A stretch of 64,000 nucleotides of DNA, from contig CAIPAT010000107.1 of the NCBI GenBank assembly GCA_903863035.1, forward strand, positions 1-64,000. Reading direction: 5' to 3'. The notes beneath the pieces are model-generated. The model had not been told where the DNA came from. It saw only the letters and a list, made by a program, of their open reading frames with translations, and did no database searches. The DNA comes from an uncultured Lentisphaeria bacterium (GTDB lineage Bacteria; Verrucomicrobiota; Lentisphaeria; Victivallales; Victivallaceae). This document shows positions 1-9,492 of the stretch, one piece after another. Position numbers and translations under genes: made by a program. Within the stretch, counting starts at the first letter, position 1. Each line of letters starts with the position of its first letter.

Positions 1-63
1 AATTAACGGTTCCACGCGACCCCAAAACGCATCAGAAACTTCCCATGATTTGATCTTTGCCAT
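1..63 (-). CDS. IS5-like (DUF4096-type) transposase, N-terminal fragment cut by the window edge
   Basis: The first 63 bases read on the minus strand give 21 residues beginning MAKIKSWEVSDAFW and continuing GRVEPLI. This is the characteristic N-terminus of IS5-family transposases whose first domain is DUF4096 (the S-W-E-[VI]-S-D-x-x-W-x-x-[IV]-x-P-L motif). A good ribosome binding site (AGGAAG, about 7 nt before the ATG) precedes it. The rest lies outside the window, so intactness cannot be judged. The debris at 284-451 may mark gene loss near this insertion. No terminal inverted repeat could be delimited because only one end is visible. Confidence 0.75.
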   Translation of the reverse strand, partial: MAKIKSWEVSDAFWGRVEPLI

Positions 64-283
64 TATGTACTTCCTTTTAGAAGAATAAAATGACACAAAT
101 TTTTAATATTTCAACTGTTATTTACGGATAAGCTCTTAATCGCATTCAGTATGCAGCCTGTAGAGTGATTTTTAAACGAAACAATCAATATTCGTATGAT
201 CGTGTACTTTTTAAAAAAGTAGCATAATTTATTTAATAAGTAATTAGCATATATCTGCTTGAAGAGGGGACATTTTTGCCGCG

Positions 284-451
284 ATGCGGGACCCGATACC
301 ATTCTGCTACGACCTGGTTGATCATCCGGAAGTGATCAAAAAACATCTGACCGTGCTCAACGAGCTTTATCACAAGTATCTCTGTCCTTTTAGTCTGAAC
401 ATGGGCCGTTCAATAATTCATCCTAAAAAAACAGTTGAACCGTTACTTTAG
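284..451 (+). pseudogene. Gene remnant, possibly the C-terminal part of a uroporphyrinogen-decarboxylase-like protein
   Basis: A 55-codon frame reads M-R-D-P-I-P-F then CYDLVDHPEVIKKHLTVLNE and L-Y-H-K-Y-L, ending at TAG 449-451. The pattern 'YDL-x-[DE]-x-P-E-x-[IV]-x-x-x-L-x-x-L-x-E-L-Y' is common in URO-D-superfamily (corrinoid methyltransferase-like) proteins, which are numerous in Lentisphaerota. That assignment is from memory of the family pattern and is tentative. There is no ribosome binding site and the frame is closed upstream by TGA at 260-262, so this is a fragment. It could be the edge of a gene destroyed when the IS5-like element arrived. Confidence 0.35.
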
Positions 452-709
452 TCTTATGTTGTTTAAAATAAAGGTCTTATGGCAAAAATTAATTTAACAA
501 AAAGTTAACAACGATGAATTACCAGAAATCCGGTATTCAACCCTTCGGGTCGGCCATTGCACCATGCCTGCACTGTGATTTTGAACTTGCAGTGGTTCCC
601 GCAGCGGCGATCAAAATCACCGCACATCCACAACGGTGTAGTTCCGCTCAAACAAGGTTGTAAAATGCGTTTTTAAAAATACAGTTAACCATGAAGCTGG
701 TAATTGTGA
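452..709. other. Non-coding stretch with no supported gene
   Basis: The stretch lies between the gene remnant and the DUF4105 gene's stop codon. A nine-codon frame begins at ATG 480 (MAKINLTKS) behind a weak AAGG, but it is too short to support. Several open minus-strand frames between 520 and 660 carry no motif I recognise and no start signal. Part may be further debris of the same degraded locus. Confidence 0.4.
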
Positions 710-1726
710 TCACCATCTGGTTTGTGCATTGCGGTGCAGGGCTTCTGAATATTTGTCGCGGTCGGTTATTTCCTGCATTCTGGGGGTGATATAATGTTCC
801 AGCCGGAACTGCTCGTAGGAAATTTCTTTCGACTTTATGTTCTGTTCGTAGATTATTTGGTCTGAATAACCATTCTTCAGGAACCTGATGTCTTTGAAAA
901 CGTCCTTGTTGTGAGCCACTTTTCGCATACTGGGGATGAGCGAGGTCATGCAATTGCCGGTAATGGTGTTGTAAAATTGCGGATGAGTAATGAGCTTATT
1001 GCTGCGATTGACCAAATCCAGCAACAGTGTTCTGCATTCCGCGGGGGTAGACCGCAACTGATACATATAGACCTGCTCTTTACGGTAATTAGTGCGCAGC
1101 ATCAGCAAATCAGCTTCAGTGCCGATGATAAACAGACTGCCATATTGCTTAAAAAGACCGCCGATGGCTGTCTGTTGCTGCCCATTCTTCAATCTGGTTT
1201 CGGAGGATATTGCCAGCCATCTGCCATCGTTAAAACCGAAATCCAGAATGGTATGGGCAACGGCGGTATTGCCGTCCCAGTATGACAATATCAGCATCAC
1301 CTTATCCAGTTTATTCAGATCATAATCGCCTGAAATATATTTGATGTCATAGTCATTTTCACTGCGATAGTTGAAATCCCGGATATTGTGAATTGACAGT
1401 ATATGATTATTGACTTCAATTGCCGGCATTTTAGCCCATGATATCTGCCAGTCGGCATTGTTGGTCGGGGTGATTGTAAACCACCATGCAATTACAATCA
1501 GCAGCAAAAACGCTGCAATGACTGATGCAATAAAACGTTTTCGTTTCACAAATACGATAATTATGGATAATGCTGCGGCAATCAGCACATATCCACATGC
1601 ACATAATTGTGGCAGAAATGGCAGATGATAGTACACCACCATGCTGCACCATGCGCAGAGAAGCCAATACGCCAGAACGGCGGCAGTCCAGCATAATTTT
1701 CTGAAGATGTGATGACGGCCTGTCAT
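710..1726 (-). CDS. DUF4105 (Lnb N-terminal periplasmic-domain-like) membrane protein
   Basis: This 338-residue protein starts with about three hydrophobic segments (roughly residues 10-85), so it is inner-membrane anchored with a periplasmic remainder. The soluble part carries the DUF4105 signature: a V-A-H-T-I-L-D-F-G-F block near 157, a following AISSETR (about 173-179), a Q-Y-x-x-L-F-I-I-G-T-E-x-D segment, and a late YNTITGNCMTSL with invariant-looking Asn and Cys. In this family the His/Cys/Asn pattern is thought to form a papain-like or NlpC-like fold; the enzymatic role is not settled. Its ATG follows the upstream lipoprotein gene's stop by one base, so the two are translated from one minus-strand message. 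A cell-envelope role is inferred from location and partner. Confidence 0.8.
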   Translation of the reverse strand: MTGRHHIFRKLCWTAAVLAYWLLCAWCSMVVYYHLPFLPQLCACGYVLIAAALSIIIVFVKRKRFIASVIAAFLLLIVIAWWFTITPTNNADWQISWAKMPAIEVNNHILSIHNIRDFNYRSENDYDIKYISGDYDLNKLDKVMLILSYWDGNTAVAHTILDFGFNDGRWLAISSETRLKNGQQQTAIGGLFKQYGSLFIIGTEADLLMLRTNYRKEQVYMYQLRSTPAECRTLLLDLVNRSNKLITHPQFYNTITGNCMTSLIPSMRKVAHNKDVFKDIRFLKNGYSDQIIYEQNIKSKEISYEQFRLEHYITPRMQEITDRDKYSEALHRNAQTRW

Positions 1727-1727
1727 A

Positions 1728-3569
1728 CTATTTGATTCTTCCTATCGTGCGCAGGTGGAGCAGCAGGATTTTACGCACTTCCTCGATTGCAGCGGCATTG
1801 TCCTGCACACTATGGTCGGATTGCACAATAAGTTCACTTTTTGCAGTATTTAAATGCGAACTCCAGTAAGGCACAATGCCGTCCGTGCCGCCGGGAACTC
1901 CGGCAGCATTTTCATTCCCGCAGACAGTGAAGTAAGGAACAGTTGCAGAGAAAGGAACTTCTGACAATGCGTTTAACATTTTATTTTCCGGGGCCAGACT
2001 ATCCAGACCGGTGTCAACATGAATACTGTCGACATCATCTGCCGCAGTTATCCGTTTGCGTAATCCGGAAACATGTTCTTTCAGGTAACTTGGCAGTGAA
2101 ATCCATGATGACGCCCAGCGGACAATAACCCATGTCGCCATATCCGCACCTTTATGTGGCGTTGCCATAAAAATAACTCCTTTTACAAAGCTAAGCTGTT
2201 CAAATACCAGCATATCCATCACAAACTGCTGCTCTTCCGGGCTGAGTTTTTTCTTTGCTATTGCCGATGCCGGCACGAGCTTGTCCTTCAGTTGATTTCC
2301 GGTGTTCTGGATCGTCGTTTTAGACAGCAGCCCGCCCATGCTGTGACTGACAATGAACATCTGATTGAAGTTCGCCGCCGCTTCCGGTGTGTCGAAATGT
2401 ACTTTGGCATCCAGCAACGATTTGCGCAGCAGATACGCGGAATACAGCACCGGATTGCCAGTGCTGTAGGTAAACAACCACATTTGATAATTGCGGCGTA
2501 TGTCCGGATCATCCAGCAGTATATTCACCATCTGCGCCCATGTCCTTGGATTGGACATTAAGCCATGAACAAAAACCAGCGGGATCTTATTCTTTTCCAG
2601 TTCAAGCGCGAACAATCCGTAATTATCCGGAGAGTCGGCTTTAAACATAAAGGAAAACCCATCAATAATCGGCGGATTGCGTAAATCGTAAGCCAGCGGA
2701 GTAGTAAAATCCACACTCAACGGTACTGTCTTGTTTTCAACCTTTACCGAATCTGTATTTAAAGAATTATATAACTCAATGCGTGCCCGGATAGTACCAT
2801 TTTCAGCCTCTCCCATTCGCAGGAAAAATGTTGACGGATATGAAAGATAGTTCGTCGTCTTAAACGGCTTAGGCCGCGGCGCCGGGTTCTCTGATCTGGC
2901 AATCAGCGGAACTCCGAGACCGGGTTTATAAGAAAACACATAAAAACCTTCAGCGCTGAAACGATAGCACGACAGTATCTTAGCTGTTTTATCAATAGCA
3001 AACGGCAGTTCATTTAATGGTTCTTCAAATGTCAGAGTCAATCCGGCTACAGCCGGCAAATTATAAGACTTGTTAAAGATGATGTGTTTATTATTCAAAT
3101 AATCAATCAGTGTATCCAGTGCGCTGTTATAGTATCTGGCTATTACAAAAACATCCATGTCATACGGCATGGGCAAATCCGGATGAACACTCTTGCTGAA
3201 TAGATATTGATAGGCAAAATAAGCTGACGCACAGTGAAACGCGACTCTTTTATCATTGTTGTCAGCATTCATTCCGGCGACGTAGCATAACTCAGTAAGC
3301 ACATTCAGATAACGCCGCTCATGGGAAATACGGTAATCCTGATAGATGCAATAAATTGCCGACTCCGGGTCATTGTCATAAAGTTTACTCAATTGTCTTG
3401 ACAATAAAAACATCCGGCAATTATTGCTGATCTCATTACTCCTGAAGGCCATGCTGCCGTTTTTCTGGAACCACTCTTCGGATGACGTGCTGGTAACGCC
3501 GATACTGCGGCAGCCGGAAAATAAAGTCATAACGGCCAGCAAAATCGCTAATAATTTTATAACGCGCAT
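1728..3569 (-). CDS. Alpha/beta-hydrolase lipoprotein (lipase/esterase-like)
   Basis: A 613-residue lipoprotein: the N-terminus has a hydrophobic signal ending in the lipobox L-F-S-G-C (Cys about residue 20). The C-terminal half is an alpha/beta hydrolase, with an oxyanion-loop strand LVFVHGLMSNPRTW (about 328-341) and a nucleophile elbow S-H-S-M-G-G (about 408-413). A downstream D-G-I-V-P-Y and a late S-D-H-S supply plausible acid and histidine of the triad. The N-terminal half has no recognised domain. The start has a ribosome binding site (AGGG, 7 nt upstream). It heads a unit with the DUF4105 gene just downstream, suggesting joint action at the envelope, perhaps on lipids or acylated polymers. 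The substrate cannot be told from sequence. Confidence 0.85.
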   Translation of the reverse strand: MRVIKLLAILLAVMTLFSGCRSIGVTSTSSEEWFQKNGSMAFRSNEISNNCRMFLLSRQLSKLYDNDPESAIYCIYQDYRISHERRYLNVLTELCYVAGMNADNNDKRVAFHCASAYFAYQYLFSKSVHPDLPMPYDMDVFVIARYYNSALDTLIDYLNNKHIIFNKSYNLPAVAGLTLTFEEPLNELPFAIDKTAKILSCYRFSAEGFYVFSYKPGLGVPLIARSENPAPRPKPFKTTNYLSYPSTFFLRMGEAENGTIRARIELYNSLNTDSVKVENKTVPLSVDFTTPLAYDLRNPPIIDGFSFMFKADSPDNYGLFALELEKNKIPLVFVHGLMSNPRTWAQMVNILLDDPDIRRNYQMWLFTYSTGNPVLYSAYLLRKSLLDAKVHFDTPEAAANFNQMFIVSHSMGGLLSKTTIQNTGNQLKDKLVPASAIAKKKLSPEEQQFVMDMLVFEQLSFVKGVIFMATPHKGADMATWVIVRWASSWISLPSYLKEHVSGLRKRITAADDVDSIHVDTGLDSLAPENKMLNALSEVPFSATVPYFTVCGNENAAGVPGGTDGIVPYWSSHLNTAKSELIVQSDHSVQDNAAAIEEVRKILLLHLRTIGRIK

Positions 3570-3820
3570 AGCTCGACCCTTTAATTATATTAATTTAGTG
3601 AATCAAGTACATGTTAATTTTGCACTCAGCCGGGAAAAATCAACCAGGGATTCAAAGAACTATATTTTTCGCCTGTCCTAAGTCCTGGCAGCCGGAACCA
3701 AAGAACCCTGTCTTCCTCTTAGCCGCCGGACCAAGCCCCTGCCTTTGGTAAGAATTCAAAAACACTTTATCTTTGAAATATGAAATTATTAATATATGTT
3801 TTATTATTACCTGACAAAAC

Positions 3821-3987
3821 TAAGGAGCTGTCAAGAAATAAACTTGACAAGTCTCGCGAAATATCCCGAAGAGATTTAGGGAATTGCCGGTAAGGCGCAT
3901 ACCTGAAGGTATGTAACGAACCGGCAAACACAAAGGCATTCGGGAGAAGCGCGAAGATTTAAAGGTTATTTCTTTACGGCTCCTAAG
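3821..3987. repeat. Long palindromic (hairpin) element, full-length copy
   Basis: A 167-bp segment folds on itself along almost its whole length. The outer arms begin AAGGAGC and end GCTCCTAAG. Inside are a CGCG/CGCG and CCCGAA/TTCGGG stem (3865-3870 with 3939-3944), a perfect TTGCCGGT/ACCGGCAA stem (3884-3891 with 3920-3927) and an apical CATACC-TGAA-GGTATG hairpin (3898-3913). The left 26 bases (3823-3848) recur exactly, on the opposite strand, inside the short hairpin at 58011-58051, which also has the right-end GGCTCCTAAG. That second copy makes this a dispersed element rather than a simple terminator. It could be a non-autonomous mobile element (MITE/REP-like) or a structured RNA. Confidence 0.7.
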
Positions 3988-4076
3988 CACAACTATTCGG
4001 GAGGACGTTCGAATTCAAGAGCAGCGCTATCATACATAATGGTGGAAATAATATAAACCGTACCATGGAGAATAAA

Positions 4077-5552
4077 ATGAACCAATGGCCGAAATATCCT
4101 GTCATATACGAGATAAACACTTTCGTCTGGCTTTATGAACTCAGTGAAAAATATAAAACAACAATCACTCTTGCCTCAGTACCTGTCAGTGAGTGGGATT
4201 ATCTGGAATCACTCGGCATCAATGCGGTATGGTTCATGGGCGTCTGGGAGAGAAGCCCGGCAGGAATAAAGATTGCATCAGCAAACAATGGTTTGATGTC
4301 AGAATTTAGAGCGGTCCTGCCTGATTTTCAGGATAAAGATCTGATCGGCTCTGCATACTGTGTAAAAAACTATGTTGCTGACACAAAAGCAGGCGGTTCT
4401 GCAGGTCTTGCTTTCGCCAGGGAGATGCTCGCACGGCGCGGAATAAAACTCATTCTTGACTTCGTTCCCAACCACGTCGCACCTGATCATCCATGGGCAT
4501 CCGCCCATCCTGAATATTTCATCCGGGGCGCTGAAGAAGATATTAAAAATGCTCCTTCATCCTTCATACAAATCGGTGAAAATATCATAGCACTGGGCCG
4601 TGATCCATATTTTCCGGCATGGCCGGATGTGCTCCAGCTTAATGCGTTTGATGCGGTCTTGAGGAACGCAGTACTGGATACGGTTTCAGAAATAGCAACC
4701 CAGTGCGACGGCATCCGTTGCGACATGGCGATGCTGATGTTGAACAATATTTTTGAAAACACCTGGGGTGCACGGGCGGGACAAAAACCGGCAGAAGACT
4801 ACTGGGCATCGCTGACCCATGCGATTAAAAACAAATTTCCCGGCTTCCTGTTCATCGCCGAGGCGTATTGGGATCTGGAATGGGAGCTTCAGCAGCAGGG
4901 ATTCGACTTCTGTTATGACAAGAAACTTTATGATCGCATGGAGCATGGCAATACTGAAGATATCCGGCTTCACTTGCTTGCAGATATGCCATATCAGGAC
5001 AAGTTGATACGGTTCATCGAAAACCATGATGAACCCCGTGCTGCAAGTTCATTCTCCTTCGAGGAAGAAAAAATGGCGGCTGTCGTTTTCTCTACTCTGC
5101 CCGGCGCCCGGCTTTTCTATGAAGGGCAGTTCGAAGGATGCAAGACACGTGTCCCGGTATTCCTTGGAAGACGTCCAAAGGAAATGACTAACAAAGAGCT
5201 TGCAGTCTTCTATCAGAATCTGCTGGCACAGACAGACAAAGACGTATTCAGGAACGGAAGCTGGCAGAGTTGTGAAATTTGCGGATGTACGGACGGCGGC
5301 ATACACAGGAATATGTTATCCTGGACCTGGCGCAAAGACAGTGTTTCTTATCTTATCGTTATCAACTACAGTGACTCAGAATCTAAAGGGATGTTAAAAC
5401 TCCATTGGAAAGAGATTGACGGTAAAACCTTGCGATTGACAGATGTTCTTAATGGTGAAAAATATAACCGGTCCGGTAATGAAATGATTGGCAACGGGAT
5501 ATATGTCGCTCTCAAGCCATGGAGTTGTCATTTCTTCAAGATGGAGATATAG
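4077..5552 (+). CDS. GH13 (alpha-amylase family) glycosidase
   Basis: This is an intracellular GH13-family (beta/alpha)8 barrel enzyme acting on alpha-glucosidic bonds. No signal peptide is visible. All four GH13 signature regions are present (numbering from ATG 4077): D-F-V-P-N-H near 129, G-I-R-C-D-M with the nucleophile Asp near 215, F-I-A-E-A with the acid/base Glu near 262, and F-I-E-N-H-D-E with the transition-state Asp near 318. At 491 residues with a C-terminal beta domain the length is normal for the family. The start at 4077 is preferred because GGAG sits 6 nt before it; an in-frame ATG at 4065 has no such site. Substrate (starch oligosaccharide, trehalose or sucrose-type) is not resolvable from motifs alone. 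It converges on the SUMF1-like gene, with a hairpin between. Confidence 0.88.
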   Translation: MNQWPKYPVIYEINTFVWLYELSEKYKTTITLASVPVSEWDYLESLGINAVWFMGVWERSPAGIKIASANNGLMSEFRAVLPDFQDKDLIGSAYCVKNYVADTKAGGSAGLAFAREMLARRGIKLILDFVPNHVAPDHPWASAHPEYFIRGAEEDIKNAPSSFIQIGENIIALGRDPYFPAWPDVLQLNAFDAVLRNAVLDTVSEIATQCDGIRCDMAMLMLNNIFENTWGARAGQKPAEDYWASLTHAIKNKFPGFLFIAEAYWDLEWELQQQGFDFCYDKKLYDRMEHGNTEDIRLHLLADMPYQDKLIRFIENHDEPRAASSFSFEEEKMAAVVFSTLPGARLFYEGQFEGCKTRVPVFLGRRPKEMTNKELAVFYQNLLAQTDKDVFRNGSWQSCEICGCTDGGIHRNMLSWTWRKDSVSYLIVINYSDSESKGMLKLHWKEIDGKTLRLTDVLNGEKYNRSGNEMIGNGIYVALKPWSCHFFKMEI

Positions 5553-5560
5553 CATTTATT

Positions 5561-5594
5561 CAGAACCTTCGCGACTCTGGTCATGAAGGTTCTG
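5561..5594. terminator. Bidirectional hairpin between convergent genes
   Basis: A perfect 10-bp stem, CAGAACCTTC (5561-5570) with GAAGGTTCTG (5585-5594), lies just after the GH13 stop and before the convergent SUMF1-like gene's stop. No long T-run follows on either strand, so intrinsic termination is plausible but not proven. Confidence 0.5.
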
Positions 5595-5606
5595 GAAGGC
5601 ATGCCC

Positions 5607-6314
5607 TCAGCGCGACAACACCAGACGGAAACCGCCCACGTTTAAGCGCCCGGACTCGCTGTGTCTGTGGGTGTAAGTTGAGCTCATGTAGTCGGGATGC
5701 TCATCAGTGAACCATGCAGCGCCGCGCCAGCCGGCAAAAGACATATCAGATGCCGACTTTACCGTACATTCCCAGACGTTGCCGCCGACACCATACAAAC
5801 CCCAGTCGTTCATTCCGCTCTTTTCCACCGGACAGGTTACAGGAAAACCATCATTACTCATCGCATAATGCCCATATTGAGGTGGCATTGATTTCCCCCA
5901 TGGGAATTTGCGGTTGTCGCCACACTGGCAGAATGTTGTCCATTCAGCCTGGGTAGGCAGACGGTAACTGTATCCGGCTGGTATACGTCCGGCTTTCTGT
6001 TCCCGTTCAGTCAGCCATTTTGCGTATTCGACTGCATCGTTAAAGTTTACATATACTACAGGCTGTTTGTCGCCATTCATAGAGTTGCCGTCATAGCTTC
6101 TGCTGTCGTGATCAGGTTTGAACTTCCTGTACTCCAGGTTCGTCACTTCATACTTTCCAACCCAGCAGTTTAGTGCTTTTATCCAGACGAATTCCATTCC
6201 GATGTCTGGAACTTTCCAATCACTGCCGGAAACAGGCTTGCCAAGGTCTTCAGCGGCCAGACTCATGGAGGCACAACACGTAACAATTAACATTATTCTG
6301 GTGAACAACTTCAT
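5607..6314 (-). CDS. SUMF1/FGE-sulfatase-domain protein, secreted
   Basis: A 235-residue protein with an N-terminal signal peptide (MKLFTRIMLIVTCCASMSLA, then A-E). It is a compact formylglycine-generating-enzyme (SUMF1) fold: G-M-E-F-V-W-I near 39, Y-R-L-P-T-Q-A-E-W near 141, G-L-Y-G-V-G-G-N-V-W-E-C near 173, then R-G-A-A-W and N-V-G-G-F-R-L-V. These are the usual calcium-site and core residues. The paired active-site cysteines of true FGE are not evident in the C-terminal region, so it is more likely a SUMF1-like structural or binding protein than a sulfatase activator. The start is supported by AAGGATG about 7 nt upstream. PVC bacteria carry many such proteins; the partner is unknown. Confidence 0.82.
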   Translation of the reverse strand: MKLFTRIMLIVTCCASMSLAAEDLGKPVSGSDWKVPDIGMEFVWIKALNCWVGKYEVTNLEYRKFKPDHDSRSYDGNSMNGDKQPVVYVNFNDAVEYAKWLTEREQKAGRIPAGYSYRLPTQAEWTTFCQCGDNRKFPWGKSMPPQYGHYAMSNDGFPVTCPVEKSGMNDWGLYGVGGNVWECTVKSASDMSFAGWRGAAWFTDEHPDYMSSTYTHRHSESGRLNVGGFRLVLSR

Positions 6315-6411
6315 TTGGATGCATCCTTATTTTTAATTAGATGTTAATGGTTTCGCCAATATTCACGAATCGATATGTGAATATAATCCATTCAAAATTT
6401 AATACAAGATA

Positions 6412-6690
6412 TCACAATACCATACGGTAAATTATCGAAAAAACGTCCCCTTCTCCAACTAAATTATAAGTACTTTCTGAAACATTAATTCTCATAGGTA
6501 AACTATTTGACTCCATCCTTGACGCGGTGTTGACCTCATCCCCGAAAACATCATAAATATACTTTCTCACGCCAACGATTCCTCCTGTCACGTTGCAGCC
6601 GTATATTCCACTTGTGGACAGAATCCTCATTCGGTTTTTTTATGAAATCAATCATTTCAATAGCGAATTTTAAACTTGCTTTATCCGTTC
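6412..6690 (-). pseudogene. Adenylate/guanylate cyclase catalytic domain, broken remnant
   Basis: Two adjacent minus-strand frames together give a class III cyclase core. From about 6688 the frame reads F-A-I-E-M-I-D-F-I-K-K-P-N, then K-W-N-I-R. It then shifts near 6600 into G-C-N-V-T-G-G-I-V-G-V-R-K-Y, followed by DVFGDEVNTASRMES and P-M-R-I-N-V-S-E. The N-[TS]-A-S-R-M block is the substrate- and metal-site region typical of these enzymes. The canonical link 'W-N-x-R-x-G-I-N-x-G-x-V-x-G-G' is short by several residues at the shift, and both N-terminal regulatory domains and the C-terminal end are missing. No active enzyme can be made from this. Confidence 0.85.
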
Positions 6691-6724
6691 CACCTCAACA
6701 TTCTTCTTAATATTTGTGGGCTTT

Positions 6725-9454
6725 TTATTTAATCTGTTCTCCGCCCACTTGTCCCTTTACGAGCTTTTCCTGAATGTGTTCGCGTTCGGTCTCCAGCATC
6801 GTTTTGCCGTCCATACGCCCGAAGAAGTCCATCATCTGGGCGACCAGGCCGGTCCACCCCGTCTGGTGACTGGCTCCCAGCCCTGCTCCGTTGTCCCCGT
6901 GAAAATACTCATAAAAAAGGATCAGATCGCGCCAGTGCGGATCTTCCTGGAACTTGGCAGTCCCGCCGTAGACCGGACGCCGTTCGTTAGCGTCGCGCAG
7001 GAAAATTCCCGAGAGCCGGCTTGCAATCTCCTGCGATACCTCGAAGAGTGTCATGTATTTCCCCGAACCGGTCGGACACTGGACCTTGAAATCGTCGCCG
7101 TAGAAAGAGTACAAATTCAACAGTGCGCGTATCACCAGCACATTGACAGGCATCCAGACCGGGCCCCGCCAATTGGAGTTTCCTCCAAACATCCCGGTGT
7201 TGGACTCGCCTGGCTGATACGGCACCTTAAACTCCTGCTGCCCGGCCATGAACGTGAACGGATGATCTTGATGATATTTAGAGAGGGAACGGATACCGTA
7301 CGGCCCTAGAAACTCATTCTCGTCGAGCATGTAGGAAAGCACCCTTTCCAGCTTCTGCTTGCTGAGAATCGACAGGAGACGCCGTCCTTTATAGCCGATG
7401 AAGCCCTCCGGGGCCACCTGTGTCATTACTTCCGGATGGCGTTTCCGGAACAGCACTATCAGTTCCGTCAGTTTGGGATACCGTGTTGCTGCGTCCTTCT
7501 CGAAGACAGTGGAGGCGCACAGTGGCAGCAGCCCCACCATTGACCGTACTTTCAAGCGCATGGTCTGTCCGTCCGGCAGCCTCAGCAGATCATAAAAGAA
7601 TCCGTCCTCTTCATCCCACATCTCGTCTGCATTCTCGCCGATGCGGTCCATGGCATAAGCAATCCAAATGAAATGCTGGACGAACTTGAAAGCGACCTCC
7701 TCGTAAATTTCATCGTGTTCGCAAAGAATAAGGGCTATTTCCAGCATGCACTGGCAATAGAACGCCATCCACGCCGTCCCGTCCGCCTGCTCCAGAGTTC
7801 CGCCGGTAGGAAGCTGTGCACTGCGGTCGAATACGCCGATGTTGTCCAGTCCCAGAAATCCCCCGGCGAATACGTTGCGTCCGGCTGGATCCTTCCGGTT
7901 CACCCACCAGTTGAAGTTAAGCATCAAACCCTGAAATGCCCGTTCCAGGAAACGAAGGTCAGCGCGGCCCAGACCGCGCTCGTACTTGTAGAGGTAGAGC
8001 GTAGCCCAGGCATGCACCGGTGGATTCACATCGCTGAAATTCCATTCATAGGCTGGAATCTGCCCGTTAGGGTGGGCATAGAGGCTGCGCAGCATCAGCA
8101 GAAGCTGCTCTTTGGCGAAATCGAAATCGACCAGTGACAGGGTAATCGTGTGGAAGGCAAGATCCCAGGCCGCATACCACGGATATTCCCACTTGTCAGG
8201 CATCGAGATCACGTCGGCATTGAGCATGTGAAACCATTCAGCGTTTCGCATGCCTTGAGGAGAGGAATCGAGCAACGGGTGACTTTTATGCTCCAACAAC
8301 CATTTCTCCAGATCGAAGTAGTAGAACTGCTTGCTCCACAGCATTCCTGCCAGTGCCTGACGGTGTACGCGGCGCTCATCCTCATTCAACGATTGCGGCG
8401 TAATCCTCTGGTAAAATTCGTCCGCATCCCTTATTCGGCTTTCAAATATGTCATTAAAGCCTTTGAAGGCATTGTCTAGCTGATTTGATGCCAGCCGCAA
8501 ACAGATCGTCCGGCTGCCTCCGCCAGGTATTTCAAGCACATAGTGGGCCGCTGCTTTGGTTCCCTCCTTAGCAGGATTTACCGCATTGTCCTGTCCGGAA
8601 ATGATGTAAGAGTGGAATGCATCTTTGACGTAAGGCGAAGCGTTGGGTTGTTTGAAGAGACGCTGTGAATTGCTTTCATTTTCGGTGAAGAGCAGTTCCG
8701 CAGCTCCATCGCAGTAAAACCAGTACTCGCCAAATTCATGATGTGAAGCTTTAATGACGCCTGCACCAGCCTCGCGCAGCGAAGGTTTTTCATTGTTCTC
8801 GCCCCATGACCATGTGTTCCGGAACCACAGCGTCGGCAAAAGACGAAGCCTGGCGGTTTCCGGTCCGCGATTATAAACCGTGATGCGAATGAGTACGTCT
8901 TCCGGTCCTGTCTTGGCGTATTCCATGAATACGTCAAAATAGCGGTCTTCGTCAAAGACTCCGGTATCAAGCAGTTCATACTCCATTTCATCCCGTGAAC
9001 GGCCCCGGTTCTTTTCGATAAGTTCGCTGTATGGGAATTCCCGCTGCGGGTATTTGTATAAATACTTCATGTAAGAGTGAGTGGGGGTGCTGTCGATATA
9101 AAAATAGTACTCTTTCACGTCCTCCCCATGGTTTGCTTCGCTGTTGGTGAGCCCGTAGAGACGCTCCTTCAGAATAGGGTCCTTTTCGTTCCACAGAGCG
9201 AGGGCAAAACACAGCCGTTGCTTTTCATCGCTGATTCCTCCTAGCCCGTCTTCGCCCCACCGGTAGGCCCTTGAACGCGATTGGTCATGCGTAAAATAGT
9301 CCCAGGCATTGCCGTTCTCGCTGTAGTCTTCGCGGACTGTGCCCCATTGTCTTTCGCTGAGATAGGGCCCCCATTTTTTCCAGGGAATTCCAGTATTGCG
9401 TGCATCATTCAAGCGCTTCTGCTCCGCGACATCGATTATTTTCTGTTCAGCCAT
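6725..9454 (-). CDS. GH63-like glucosidase (MGH1-type glycoside hydrolase)
   Basis: A 909-residue cytosolic protein with an (alpha/alpha)6 barrel of the GH63/MGH1 type, a family acting on alpha-glucosides, mannosylglycerate or glucosylglycerate. Recognisable blocks are the N-terminal [17 protein letters not shown], the central [17 protein letters not shown] (about 471-487, containing the probable acid Asp), [14 protein letters not shown], and the late [13 protein letters not shown]. The length matches the large bacterial subgroup. The start has AAGGGG 8 nt upstream. It is followed upstream on the same strand by a conserved membrane protein, 38 bp away. Exact substrate is unknown; osmolyte or glycogen-derived glucosides are possible. 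Confidence 0.85.
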   Translation of the reverse strand: MAEQKIIDVAEQKRLNDARNTGIPWKKWGPYLSERQWGTVREDYSENGNAWDYFTHDQSRSRAYRWGEDGLGGISDEKQRLCFALALWNEKDPILKERLYGLTNSEANHGEDVKEYYFYIDSTPTHSYMKYLYKYPQREFPYSELIEKNRGRSRDEMEYELLDTGVFDEDRYFDVFMEYAKTGPEDVLIRITVYNRGPETARLRLLPTLWFRNTWSWGENNEKPSLREAGAGVIKASHHEFGEYWFYCDGAAELLFTENESNSQRLFKQPNASPYVKDAFHSYIISGQDNAVNPAKEGTKAAAHYVLEIPGGGSRTICLRLASNQLDNAFKGFNDIFESRIRDADEFYQRITPQSLNEDERRVHRQALAGMLWSKQFYYFDLEKWLLEHKSHPLLDSSPQGMRNAEWFHMLNADVISMPDKWEYPWYAAWDLAFHTITLSLVDFDFAKEQLLLMLRSLYAHPNGQIPAYEWNFSDVNPPVHAWATLYLYKYERGLGRADLRFLERAFQGLMLNFNWWVNRKDPAGRNVFAGGFLGLDNIGVFDRSAQLPTGGTLEQADGTAWMAFYCQCMLEIALILCEHDEIYEEVAFKFVQHFIWIAYAMDRIGENADEMWDEEDGFFYDLLRLPDGQTMRLKVRSMVGLLPLCASTVFEKDAATRYPKLTELIVLFRKRHPEVMTQVAPEGFIGYKGRRLLSILSKQKLERVLSYMLDENEFLGPYGIRSLSKYHQDHPFTFMAGQQEFKVPYQPGESNTGMFGGNSNWRGPVWMPVNVLVIRALLNLYSFYGDDFKVQCPTGSGKYMTLFEVSQEIASRLSGIFLRDANERRPVYGGTAKFQEDPHWRDLILFYEYFHGDNGAGLGASHQTGWTGLVAQMMDFFGRMDGKTMLETEREHIQEKLVKGQVGGEQIK

Positions 9455-9492
9455 GTTTTTATCCCCTTTGATTATTTTGCTAATTCAAGTCC

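Noticed and set aside
648-953. A 101-codon open frame on the minus strand
   Set aside because: It overlaps the end of the DUF4105 gene in another frame and has no family signal.
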